From the NCBI GenBank assembly GCA_016207645.1, contig JACQPH010000074.1, positions 1 through 54,478 on the forward strand: DNA of 54,478 nt, written 5' to 3'. Below are positions 15,896 through 24,419 of the stretch, one piece after another; the stretch's first letter is position 1, and each line of letters starts with the position of its first letter. Origin of the DNA: Elusimicrobiota bacterium. GTDB lineage: Bacteria; Elusimicrobiota; Elusimicrobia; Elusimicrobiales; UBA9959. Position numbers and translations under genes: made by a program. The notes under the pieces are model-generated. The model saw nothing but the letters and a program-made list of their open reading frames with translations, searched no databases and had not been told where the DNA came from.

Positions 15896-16127
15896 GTTCG
15901 CCTTCGGCCCATAAAAGCGAACTCCCCCCTTCAGTTCTGTTACGCCTCCGTCGGACGACCTTTTATACATTACGCCCGCTGTTCGCATATTATGTAGAAT
16001 GCGAACTCTGCCCATCTACCAATACAAGCGCGAACCCCTCACCAGTCGGCTACGCCCGGGCGCTCTGGGAAAAGGACGGCCGCACCTGGCACGACATCAT
16101 CTCCGGCTCGCCGGTGGTTAAAGCTTG
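15896..16127 (+). pseudogene. Gene remnant with repeated GTTCGC dyads
   Basis: One plus-strand frame is open through this region and ends at a stop at 16125-16127; its last 30 codons (GYARALWEKDGRTWHDIISG then SPVVKA) look like true protein, but there is no start or ribosome site. Two dyads of the form GTTCGC...GCGAAC lie within it (15896-15922 and 15981-16006), the second around an AT-rich core. It may be the 3' end of a lost gene next to the island boundary, or a regulatory region; neither is sure. Confidence 0.35.
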
Positions 16128-16130
16128 AAC

Positions 16131-16207
16131 CCTACTCTCCGGTATCCGCCTTGTTGCCGTCATGCGTCTCGGCCGCCTTCTGGTAAGCGGCGGCCGCTTC
16201 TTCCGCC
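16131..16207 (+). repeat. Right copy of the 77-bp direct repeat
   Basis: This is the 3' end of the intact lipoprotein gene below and repeats the stretch at 5545-5621 in the same direction. It marks the right boundary of the accessory region that begins at 5545. Confidence 0.85.
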
Positions 16208-16392
16208 TTATCCACCTTCCCCTGCATCCCGCGCATATAGTTGGCGGGGGCGTTAAGCGCGCTGCCCAGAGCGCCGCTGGTGGAAACGCCCACCTGCGTA
16301 GCCGCGTCCACATGCTCCCCCGGCGCCGGTTCCTTCCCGCAGGCGCACAGCGCGAGCGCCGCGCCTACGACGGCTAGTGTTCCGTAATTCAT
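16132..16392 (-). CDS. Small lipoprotein
   Basis: The 86-residue product has a short signal and a lipobox ending at LALCAC (Cys16 or Cys18), followed by an Ala-rich, helical, charged tail. A strong GGAGGG ribosome site precedes the ATG. I recognise no function. Its last 77 bases are duplicated 10.6 kb away at the left end of the accessory island, so this gene seems to be the target at which the island entered while the full gene was kept on this side. Confidence 0.7.
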   Translation of the reverse strand: MNYGTLAVVGAALALCACGKEPAPGEHVDAATQVGVSTSGALGSALNAPANYMRGMQGKVDKAEEAAAAYQKAAETHDGNKADTGE

Positions 16393-16437
16393 TTTTCCCT
16401 CCGTACCGAACCTCTCCGCAAGGTTTCTCCGCCCGCT

Positions 16438-17655
16438 CTACGCCTTCTCCTCCACTCTTGGTATCAGCAGCGCGAAGAACGAAAGCGCCAGCACGGCCGA
16501 GGCGTTCAGGGCTATGCAGAAACCCACTGAAAAGCTTTCGGCCAGCAGCCCGTTCAGCATGAACGTGGCCGGCAGCACCGCGTAGGCCAGCGTGGTCAGG
16601 ACCGAGAAGAAGCGCCCCTTCATCGCGTCCGGCACGGTGGTCTGGAAAAGGGTCAGCACCACGGCGTTGCCGGCGCCGAGCGCCGCCCCGGCCCCGAACA
16701 GGAGAGCGCAGAGAGCGTATTTCTCCACGGTGAAGTAAAGCCCGCCGAAGGAAAGCCCCACGGCCAGCAGCGAGCCGAAGAACCACCGGTAGATATTGCC
16801 GTAGGACCTTTTGAAGCTGAGCGCCACCGCCAGGGCGGAGGAGCCCAGCGCGAAGAAGGTCTCGAAGACGGCCAGCCAGGTCACCGACTCCTTCAGCGTG
16901 AACTTCACGATCATCGGGATAAGTATCAGTATCGGCCCGACGAAAAAGTTGAAGGCCGCGAAGGACAGGATCAGCCAGAGCACCGGCTTGTTCCCGAAGA
17001 TGTAGGCCAGCCCCTCCCTGAATTCCGCCGTGAAGGAGCTCTCGGTCCTGGCCTCCGGGACCAGCGGCGTCCCGATGCCCCGGACAGCCGCGAAGGAGGC
17101 GGCGTAGCCCGCCGCGTTGAAAAGGAAAGCGCCGGCCACGCCGGCGACCGCCATCAGCACGCTGCCCAGCGCCGAGCCTATCACGTTGGAGAACTGCATC
17201 ACCGAGGAGTCCGCGGCCACGGCCTGCGGCATTTTCTCCTCCGAGGTCAGCCGCAGCAGCGAGGCCGCCACCGCCGATTCGAAGAGCGGGCCGAAGCCGG
17301 AGATCAGGAAGCAGATGGAATACAACCAGTAAAGGTTCAGCCGGCCGGTCCAGAGCAGCGCGGCGAGCAGCAGCACCAGGCCGGAGCGGGCCGCGTCCGC
17401 GGCCAGCATCACCCGGCGCTTGTCCGACCTGTCGGAGAGCGTGCCGAGCAGCGGCCCGAAAAGCACCACCGGGATCACGTTCATGGCCATGACCAGGCCC
17501 AGGTGGAATTTGGAGCTTTCCCCCGCCCTGGAAAGCACCCACCAGGCTATGGCGATGGAGAAGAACTTGTCGCCCACCGCCGAGATCACCCGGCCCGCGA
17601 ACAGCCTGCGGAAATCGGCGAAAAGCGCCAGAGGGTGGGTCCTGAGCTCGGCCAT
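16438..17655 (-). CDS. MFS transporter
   Basis: The 405-residue product has about twelve hydrophobic segments and the cytoplasmic loop motif GTLSDRSDKRRVM after the second segment, the signature of major facilitator permeases of the drug/macrolide efflux (MefA-like) type. The chosen ATG at 17655 overlaps the previous stop (TAATG); a GTG at 17667 would add four residues. Substrate unknown. It is translated together with the multi-TM protein upstream. Confidence 0.85.
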   Translation of the reverse strand: MAELRTHPLALFADFRRLFAGRVISAVGDKFFSIAIAWWVLSRAGESSKFHLGLVMAMNVIPVVLFGPLLGTLSDRSDKRRVMLAADAARSGLVLLLAALLWTGRLNLYWLYSICFLISGFGPLFESAVAASLLRLTSEEKMPQAVAADSSVMQFSNVIGSALGSVLMAVAGVAGAFLFNAAGYAASFAAVRGIGTPLVPEARTESSFTAEFREGLAYIFGNKPVLWLILSFAAFNFFVGPILILIPMIVKFTLKESVTWLAVFETFFALGSSALAVALSFKRSYGNIYRWFFGSLLAVGLSFGGLYFTVEKYALCALLFGAGAALGAGNAVVLTLFQTTVPDAMKGRFFSVLTTLAYAVLPATFMLNGLLAESFSVGFCIALNASAVLALSFFALLIPRVEEKA

Positions 17656-19424
17656 TATTTCGCGCACTTAGCCCCCTTCATGGCGCAGAGCGCCTCGAGC
17701 CCTTTCACAAAATTTATCAGTTCCCCGTTGACGGACCGGTCGTGGCCGGAGGAATGCCAGCGGAGGTAGACCTGCAGTTCGCGGCGCAGCTCCCGCAGCG
17801 GTATCTCCCCGGCCAGCAGCGGACCCGGCAGGTTCAGGGTATCGCCGGGGCGCAGGTAGCGCAACTCATGCGCGGCCAGCCAGGCGGCCGGCACGGAACC
17901 GCGCCGCACCAGCGCGGCGGTGGAGTAGTCCCAGTAGACCACGGCCCAGTCCCTGCGCGGCAGGTAAAAAAGGTAGGTGGGACGCCAGTAAACCGCCGCC
18001 CCGCCGCCGTCCAGCCCCTGCTTGACCGGCACGTTAGGCTCGTCCAGCTTTATCAGCGCCAGGTCGAACTTGTATTTGGCGATCAGCTTACGCCAGTTCC
18101 CGACCTGGCCGCCGAGGCCGGTGACCTCGCCTATCCGGTCATGGAAAAGGTAGCGCCCGTCGATGAACGGCTTATAGTCCGGCCCCAGCTCCCAGCCCAC
18201 CCAGCCGCCCCAGCCCCAGTGGTTGAAGAGCCTGAGCCCCGAGAGTTCGGCCTTGTTGGCGCGCAGGAAAGTCGCCATGCCCTCCGAGCCCCATTTGGAC
18301 AACTGCGCCCCGCCGGTGTACTGCGTCCAGATTAGTTCGCCGTAGAACCACCCGGCGGCGGCCAGCCAGAGCGCGCCTCCGCCCCAGGCCAGGCCGCGCC
18401 GGAGCCGGGCCGACGAAGGTCTTTCCCAGGGCAAAGCCAGTGCGAAGGCCAGGCCGGTCATGGCGAAGAAAGGGATATGCCGCGAATGGTTCGCGGAAGC
18501 CCACAGAAAAAAGAGCAGGGCGGCCAGGTGGGGATAAACGATATGCCTCCGCCGCAGCAGAAAATAAATAAAACCGCCGGTCGCTCCGGCCAGCAGCAGC
18601 ACATAAGGCCATTGATAGGCGTTGGTCAGGTCGAAAGAGGCCCATTCCTGTATATGGTCCTGCAGCGTGGTCATATGCCGCTGGTGGTCGGCGATGACGC
18701 CGTAGATCTTCCAGCCGTAGGGGTTCGCCAGGCTGGCGGCCAGGCCCAGGAAGAACAGCTTCAGGTATTCCAGGCTCCGGCCGGGCCGGACGAAAGAGCC
18801 GCCGTAGATGCAAGGCAGCTCTTCCTCGAAGAACTCCCCGGCGGCGTAAAACCCTATCAGGGCCAGGCCGTAGAGGTAGCCGGCATGCATATTGGCCCAG
18901 AGCGCGAAAAAAGCGAAAGCGGGCACAAAAAGGAGCCAGCCTCCTTTTTGCGTTTTGGCGCCGGCGAGCCGGTCCTTTTCCAGGAAATAAAGCGTCAGGG
19001 AAAAGAACAGCAGCGTGAAATTCTCCGGCCGCAGGTCGCAGTTGGGCAGGATAACCGCGGCGAAGAAGGGCAGCAGGAAAGGCAGCGCGGCGCGCCGGCC
19101 GTAAAGCAGGACGGTGGCGCGGAAGACCAGGAGGGTCAGCGTCAGCAGCAGGACCTTGAAGAGGAAAAGAGCCCCGAAGCCGCCGGCCTTGTGCAGGAGG
19201 TAATAGAATACCTGCGGCAGCCATTCGAAGTCCACCCAGTCCGCGCCGGCCAGCGGCCAGGAGAGGAAATCGGCGCGCGGCGGACCGGCGTGAGCCAGGG
19301 TATATTTTCCGGCGGAAAGGTGCCAGTAGATGTCGGGGTTGATGACCGGCAGCAGGAAAGCCGAGGCCGCGAAGAGGAAAGCCCCCCAGCCGAGCAGGTC
19401 CCAGATGCGGTCGCGTTCGGACAT
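17655..19424 (-). CDS. Multi-TM GT-C-like membrane protein
   Basis: The 589-residue product has about ten membrane segments over residues 1-380 and a soluble C-terminal part. Early motif NPDIYWHLSAGKYTLAHAG (an Asp followed by WHL) and later NHWGWGGWVGWEL and FIDGRYLFHD fit a family of polytopic proteins that resembles GT-C glycosyltransferases. Such enzymes use lipid-linked sugars at the outer face of the membrane. No substrate can be named. It is divergent from the cellulose genes at 19604, separated by about 180 bases that contain a TATAAT at 19573-19578. Confidence 0.6.
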   Translation of the reverse strand: MSERDRIWDLLGWGAFLFAASAFLLPVINPDIYWHLSAGKYTLAHAGPPRADFLSWPLAGADWVDFEWLPQVFYYLLHKAGGFGALFLFKVLLLTLTLLVFRATVLLYGRRAALPFLLPFFAAVILPNCDLRPENFTLLFFSLTLYFLEKDRLAGAKTQKGGWLLFVPAFAFFALWANMHAGYLYGLALIGFYAAGEFFEEELPCIYGGSFVRPGRSLEYLKLFFLGLAASLANPYGWKIYGVIADHQRHMTTLQDHIQEWASFDLTNAYQWPYVLLLAGATGGFIYFLLRRRHIVYPHLAALLFFLWASANHSRHIPFFAMTGLAFALALPWERPSSARLRRGLAWGGGALWLAAAGWFYGELIWTQYTGGAQLSKWGSEGMATFLRANKAELSGLRLFNHWGWGGWVGWELGPDYKPFIDGRYLFHDRIGEVTGLGGQVGNWRKLIAKYKFDLALIKLDEPNVPVKQGLDGGGAAVYWRPTYLFYLPRRDWAVVYWDYSTAALVRRGSVPAAWLAAHELRYLRPGDTLNLPGPLLAGEIPLRELRRELQVYLRWHSSGHDRSVNGELINFVKGLEALCAMKGAKCAK

Positions 19425-19603
19425 CGTTCAATTCTATAAAATACCCGCCGCCTATTGTTGAAAATGGTAAATTACTTCCATAAGCCGGCCGGGGGCAGGG
19501 CCGCGACTCAGGCGATCATTCCCGAAAAACCGTACTATTCAGCCCGCGGCGGCGGTTTTTTTGCTAGATTATTATAATTACGGCGCGAAGTAACTGTTAA
19601 ACG

Positions 19604-21763
19604 ATGAAAAAGAACCTCATTTCCGCGGCGCTCGCCGCCCTGTTCCTGGCCGTCTTCCCAGGGGCGGCGCGCGCGGAAATAATGAGGCTGCCCCTGAGCA
19701 AGTTCACCTCCGCCAGGCGAGTGGACCTCAAATGCACCTCGGCCGACTACAACGTCTCCATACCCGTGCCGGACAGGTGGAAGGTAAGAAAGGCCTCCCT
19801 CGCCTTCAAATTCGTGAATTCCTCCGCCCTCCTGGCCGTGAACTCCAGGCTTATCGCCAGGTTCAACGGCGACCCGGTTTCCCAGACGGGCCTGAACCCG
19901 CTGGCCCCCGAAGGCTCCGTCAGGTTCTCCATCCCGGCCGAGAGTTTCCGGCCGGGCTACAACGACCTGACCTTCACCGTCAACCAGCACTACACCCTGG
20001 GCTGCGAATACCCCTGCCAGCCCGAGCTCTGGACCACGCTGAAGCTGGACGGCGACGACGCGGTGATGGAGATAGAGTACACGCTCCGGGAAGTGCCCCT
20101 GAAGCTTTCCGCGGTCGCCAATTTCCTGTTCGACCCCAAGCTCACCCCCCGCGGGGAGATCAACCTCGTCATCCCCGACGGCAACCCGGAGACGCTCGCC
20201 ATCGCCAGCATCCTGGCGTCCGGCGTGGCGATGAAATTCGACTACAGGAACGTGGTCTTCTCCGTCTCCAGGGAGCTGGCGCCCGGCTACGACAATATCC
20301 TCATCGGCAGCAGGGATTTCGCTTCCAAGACCATCCGCGGGGCCGGCTTCGACCCGGCCGCCGTCAAGGGGCCCTACCTGAAGCTCATGCACCTGCCCAG
20401 GCCCGGCGGCCCGGCGGCCGGCAGCGACCCCTACCACGCGCTCGTCGTCCTCTCGGGCCTGACCAAGGACCATTTGAAGCTCGCCGCCGAGACTTTCGCC
20501 GTCATGTCCTCCCCTTTCCCCGAAACGAACGAGATGACGGTCACGGGCCTCGACATGCCGGACATCCCGCTTTACGGCGGCAAAGGCGTCATCAAGGCGG
20601 ATTCGGTCTACACCTTCAGATCCCTGAACTTCCCCAGCCGCACCTTCGCCGGGGGCAACGCGAACGGCGCCGAGATCTCCTTCCGCCTGCCCGCGGACTT
20701 CCTGATAAAGCAGAACCTTTACGCCAAGCTGTCGCTCAGCTATTCCTACGGGGCCGCCAACCGCGCGGATTCGGTGCTGAACCTGTCGCTGAACGGCCAG
20801 CTCCTCCGGGGGATAAACCTGGACGACCCGCGCGGCGGGCTGATCGAGGGGTACAAGGTGGACATCCCCACCTACCTGTTCAAGCCCGGCAACAACGTGC
20901 TCCGGTTCGACCCCGTCCTGACGCCGCTGGTGGGCAAGAACTGCGAATATATGCAGATGCAGAACCTATTCCTGACCATCATGGACGTCTCCACGCTGGA
21001 GTTCCCGCCGATGCCGCACTACGTGGACATGCCCCGCCTGGAGCTGTTCATGCTCAACGGCTTCCCGGTGACGCGCTGGCCCGACGGCCACGGCTCCATG
21101 TTCTACCTCGCGAACCGGGACCGCGAGACCATCGAGACCGCGCTGAACCTGGTGGGCATGATCACGCAGAAGAACGGCCACCCGCTGCTGGAGCTCCAGT
21201 ACACGCTGACCCCGCCGGAGAAATACAAGGGCGAGCTCGTGGTCATCGGGGACACCGGCTCCCTGCCGGAGAGCATCAAAAGCCTCTCGCCGCTCGCGCT
21301 GACCAAAGAGATGTCCTTCCCCTATCCCGTGGTCCAGGGCTGGGCCGACAGGGCGCAGTACGCCTTCAGCCGGCAGGTCAGCGGCCTGAGCGCCGGCACC
21401 GGAGCCCTGATGGAATTCGAGTCGCCGTACTCCGAAGGCCGCTCGGTGGTGCTGCTCTCGGCCCATGACCCGAAGGAACTGCTGGCGCTGTCCGTGGCGC
21501 TCGCCGACCCCGGCGTGCAGGCCAATGTCAAGGGAGACCTGGTCCTGATAGGCCTCGCCAACCCCGAGAAGAACATCATGGCCGTGGCCGTCGGGAAGAA
21601 ATATTTCGCCGGAAAGGCCGGGCTGCTCTCCCGCATGGACGTCTTTCTTTACAGCTATCCCTGGCTTTACAACGTGCTGCTGGGCCTGGTCATTCTGGTC
21701 CTGAGCCTGGCGCTCTTCTACTTCCTGCAGAAATACAGGAAGAAACGGATAACGGGCGTTTAG
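19604..21763 (+). CDS. bcsB: BcsB-like cellulose synthase periplasmic subunit
   Basis: The 719-residue product has a signal peptide (1-24), four extracytoplasmic domains and a single C-terminal membrane helix (about 690-712), the plan of BcsB, which guides the glucan and binds BcsA through its tail helix. Family-like segments are NSRLIARFNGDPV near 80-92, YNDLTFTVNQHYTLGCEYPC near 113-132 and GKNCEYMQMQNLF near 444-456. It is separated from BcsA, which lies 5.4 kb away on the other strand, an unusual split since the two genes are normally adjacent. Confidence 0.85.
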   Translation: MKKNLISAALAALFLAVFPGAARAEIMRLPLSKFTSARRVDLKCTSADYNVSIPVPDRWKVRKASLAFKFVNSSALLAVNSRLIARFNGDPVSQTGLNPLAPEGSVRFSIPAESFRPGYNDLTFTVNQHYTLGCEYPCQPELWTTLKLDGDDAVMEIEYTLREVPLKLSAVANFLFDPKLTPRGEINLVIPDGNPETLAIASILASGVAMKFDYRNVVFSVSRELAPGYDNILIGSRDFASKTIRGAGFDPAAVKGPYLKLMHLPRPGGPAAGSDPYHALVVLSGLTKDHLKLAAETFAVMSSPFPETNEMTVTGLDMPDIPLYGGKGVIKADSVYTFRSLNFPSRTFAGGNANGAEISFRLPADFLIKQNLYAKLSLSYSYGAANRADSVLNLSLNGQLLRGINLDDPRGGLIEGYKVDIPTYLFKPGNNVLRFDPVLTPLVGKNCEYMQMQNLFLTIMDVSTLEFPPMPHYVDMPRLELFMLNGFPVTRWPDGHGSMFYLANRDRETIETALNLVGMITQKNGHPLLELQYTLTPPEKYKGELVVIGDTGSLPESIKSLSPLALTKEMSFPYPVVQGWADRAQYAFSRQVSGLSAGTGALMEFESPYSEGRSVVLLSAHDPKELLALSVALADPGVQANVKGDLVLIGLANPEKNIMAVAVGKKYFAGKAGLLSRMDVFLYSYPWLYNVLLGLVILVLSLALFYFLQKYRKKRITGV

Positions 21764-21778
21764 GGAGACTTCCCTTTT

Positions 21779-22600
21779 ATGAGGCGAACCGAAGTGAAAA
21801 GAGAAAGCCGGCCCCGGCCTTTCCCGGGCGCCGCGCTGGCCTTCCTGCTGGCCTGCGGCGCGCTCTGCCCCGCCGCGCGGGCTTCTTCCCCCGACGGCTA
21901 CCCGGGTTCGGTCTGGGGCAACTTTTCCCAGGGCTCCGAAAAGACGGAGGGCGCCGGCACGCAGGGCTGGGCGAGGCAGGGAGTGCGCTGGGCGAGGCTG
22001 GGGAAGGACCTGGACCTGAACACCTATGCCGCCTACAACTGGCGCGTCCGCACCCGGAACAGGACCTACTATAATACCAGCGGGCCTTCCCTGATCGCCG
22101 CGGCGGAAAAAAGCGGGCTTTCCGCCGGGGCTGAATTCGCCTGGCTGCGCTACCCCGGCCTGTCGGCCAGCGTCAGGAACTATTCCCTTTTCGCCGGCTG
22201 GTACGCCTCGCGCGATCTCGCGAAGTGGACGGGCCTGCCTTCCATCGGTCCGCACGCGCCGCTCGCTCTCCCTTTCTCGACCTGGGGCAAAATGAGCTAC
22301 GACCTGCACGGCGAGGAAGGCTCCGGCTCCCAGGGCTGGCTCAGGCAGGGCGTGGACTGGTTCGCGCCCCTCCGCGGCTGGAAATTCAGGACCTACGCGG
22401 CGTATAACTGGCGGCAGCGCAACAAAAACGGGCGCTATTACGACGTGCGCGGGCCTTCGCTCGGGGCCGTCCTCAGCGGCAGGCATTTCGACCTGGGCGC
22501 GGAATACTACTGGCAGCGCTTCCCCGGGCTCCGCCGTTCGGACAGGACTTTCAGCGGCTTCCTGAGCTGGTATTATAACTGGGACCTGAAGGGAAAGTGA
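21779..22600 (+). CDS. Secreted two-repeat protein of the cellulose locus
   Basis: The 273-residue product has a signal peptide and two copies of a unit of about 110 residues. Each unit carries GSVWG/GTWG-like starts, GxGxQGWxRQGVxW, then TYAAYNWRxRxxN, a paired Tyr and GPSL, and finally a Tyr/Trp-rich end. The repeated aromatic pattern suggests beta-structure at the cell surface or binding to a glycan. It sits between BcsB and a GH10 enzyme; no BcsC pore gene is present, so a role in export or anchoring of the polymer is possible. Its TGA overlaps the GTG start of the next gene. Confidence 0.55.
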   Translation: MRRTEVKRESRPRPFPGAALAFLLACGALCPAARASSPDGYPGSVWGNFSQGSEKTEGAGTQGWARQGVRWARLGKDLDLNTYAAYNWRVRTRNRTYYNTSGPSLIAAAEKSGLSAGAEFAWLRYPGLSASVRNYSLFAGWYASRDLAKWTGLPSIGPHAPLALPFSTWGKMSYDLHGEEGSGSQGWLRQGVDWFAPLRGWKFRTYAAYNWRQRNKNGRYYDVRGPSLGAVLSGRHFDLGAEYYWQRFPGLRRSDRTFSGFLSWYYNWDLKGK

Positions 22601-24408
22601 GACGCTTCCTGTTCTTCCTCTGCGGCTTCCTGGCGGCCCTGGCCGTTCTGCTCGCTTACGCCCATTATATCTCGCGGCTCCCCCCTTTCCCGCCCCTTCC
22701 CGCAGGCGCGGCGCTGATAGAGCGGTCCGCCCTGACCGATCCCAAGTCCTTCCTCTCCGGCGGCCGCGGCGCAGCGGCGGTCAGGCCTATCAAGAACCCG
22801 GCCCTGCCCTTCAAGAGCGCCGTGCGCGTCAGGACCTTCTCGAAGCCGGCCCGCCCCTACGACGTGCAGCTGCGCGCGCCGACGACAGCCCCGGTGCGGG
22901 CCGGCGACCTGCTGGCGGCCAGGTTCTACCTGCGGAGAACGCTGTTCTCCCGGCCCGCCAGGCTGGATTTCGTCTTCGAACAGGCCGGCGGCGACTACCG
23001 CAAATCCATAACGCTTCCGTCGGATGCCGGCGTCCGGTGGCGGCGCGTGGACGTGCCGTTCAGGGCGGCGGGCGACTATCCGGCGGGCAAAGCGCAGGCC
23101 GCCTTCCGGGCCGGTTTCGGAGAGCAGACGGTGGACATAGGCGGCTTCGAACTGGTGAATTACGGCCGGGCCGCGAAGCCCGCGGCCGTCGCCCCGGCCG
23201 GTTTTTACGCCGGCAGGGAGGCGGACGCGCCCTGGCGGAAAGCGGCGGAGGAGCGGATAGAAAAGCTGCGAAAGGCCGGGCTCACCGTCAGGGTAAGCGG
23301 GCCCGACGGCAAGCCGGTCCGGGGCGCCGCCGTCTCGGTCAGGCTGGTGAAGCATTCCTTTTATTTCGGCAGCGCCGTCAGCTCCAAGTTCCTGTTCGCC
23401 GGGAACAGGGAGGAGAATAAGCGCCGCTACAGGGAAACCTTCCTGAAGCTCTTCAACTCCGCCACTATCGAGAACGGTCTCAAGTGGCCTTTCTGGGAAG
23501 GCGAGCAGAAGCTCCGGGCGGACAAAATGGTCGCCTGGCTGGGCGCCAAAGGGATAAAACTGCGCGGCCACACCCTGGTCTGGCCGGCCTGGGAACACCT
23601 GCCGCCAGGCCTGGAGAAACTGAAAACCGACCCGGAAAAACTGCGCGCGGCCATCCGCGGGCATATAAAGGAAGAGGCCGCTTACTACCGCGGCAAAGCC
23701 GCCGAATGGGACGTGCTGAACGAGCCGACCGCACACAAAGAGATAACGGACCTGCTCGGGCCCGGCGAGGTCCCGGAATGGTTCAGGCTGGCGCGTGAAG
23801 CCGACCCCTCGGCCCGGCTTTTCGTGAACGACTACGATATCCTCGACGATTTCGGCGCGAACATGGAGCAGCAGGACGCTTACGAGGCCCTGATCCTCCG
23901 CCTGCTGAAGGAAAAGGCCCCCCTCGACGGCATCGGCCTGCAGTCCCATTTCAAATGGGACCTCACCCCGCCCGAGCGCCTGCTGCGGGTGCTGGACCGG
24001 TTCGGGCGCCTGGGCAGGCCGCTGCAGTCCACCGAGCTGGACATCGACGTAAGCGACGAAAAGCTGCAGGCGGATTACCTGCGCGATTTCATGACGGCCG
24101 TCTTCAGCCACCCGGCGGTGGAAGGCATAACGCTCTGGTGCTTCTGGGAGGGCGTGCACTCCAGGCCCGGGCCGGCTCTCTACAGGAAGGACTGGTCGAA
24201 AAAGCCCGCTGCCGAGGCGCTCGAGGACCTGCTCCTGAGGAAATGGCGGACGGAGACGGCGGGCGCCGCCGACGGGCGCGGCGAGTTCGCCGTCCGCGGC
24301 TTCCTCGGCGAGTACGAGGTGAAAGCCTCGGCCGGAGGGGTCTCCGGCGCGGCCGGGGCCGTCCTCGGAAAGGACGGCGTCACCGTGGCTATAAGATTGA
24401 AGAGGTGA
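22597..24408 (+). CDS. Membrane-anchored GH10 glycosidase
   Basis: The 603-residue product begins with a membrane anchor (about 5-25), has a beta-sandwich carbohydrate-binding-like region (about 60-190), then a GH10 barrel (about 220-550). The acid/base is Glu376 in WDVLNEP and the nucleophile Glu480 in STELDID; GLQSHF and LWCFWEG are also typical. GH10 enzymes cut beta-1,4-xylan and sometimes other beta-1,4-glucans. In cellulose loci this place is normally held by the GH8 endoglucanase BcsZ, so it may trim the polymer made here. The GTG start overlaps the previous stop. Confidence 0.88.
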   Translation: MRRFLFFLCGFLAALAVLLAYAHYISRLPPFPPLPAGAALIERSALTDPKSFLSGGRGAAAVRPIKNPALPFKSAVRVRTFSKPARPYDVQLRAPTTAPVRAGDLLAARFYLRRTLFSRPARLDFVFEQAGGDYRKSITLPSDAGVRWRRVDVPFRAAGDYPAGKAQAAFRAGFGEQTVDIGGFELVNYGRAAKPAAVAPAGFYAGREADAPWRKAAEERIEKLRKAGLTVRVSGPDGKPVRGAAVSVRLVKHSFYFGSAVSSKFLFAGNREENKRRYRETFLKLFNSATIENGLKWPFWEGEQKLRADKMVAWLGAKGIKLRGHTLVWPAWEHLPPGLEKLKTDPEKLRAAIRGHIKEEAAYYRGKAAEWDVLNEPTAHKEITDLLGPGEVPEWFRLAREADPSARLFVNDYDILDDFGANMEQQDAYEALILRLLKEKAPLDGIGLQSHFKWDLTPPERLLRVLDRFGRLGRPLQSTELDIDVSDEKLQADYLRDFMTAVFSHPAVEGITLWCFWEGVHSRPGPALYRKDWSKKPAAEALEDLLLRKWRTETAGAADGRGEFAVRGFLGEYEVKASAGGVSGAAGAVLGKDGVTVAIRLKR

Positions 24409-24419
24409 AACCGGCCGCT

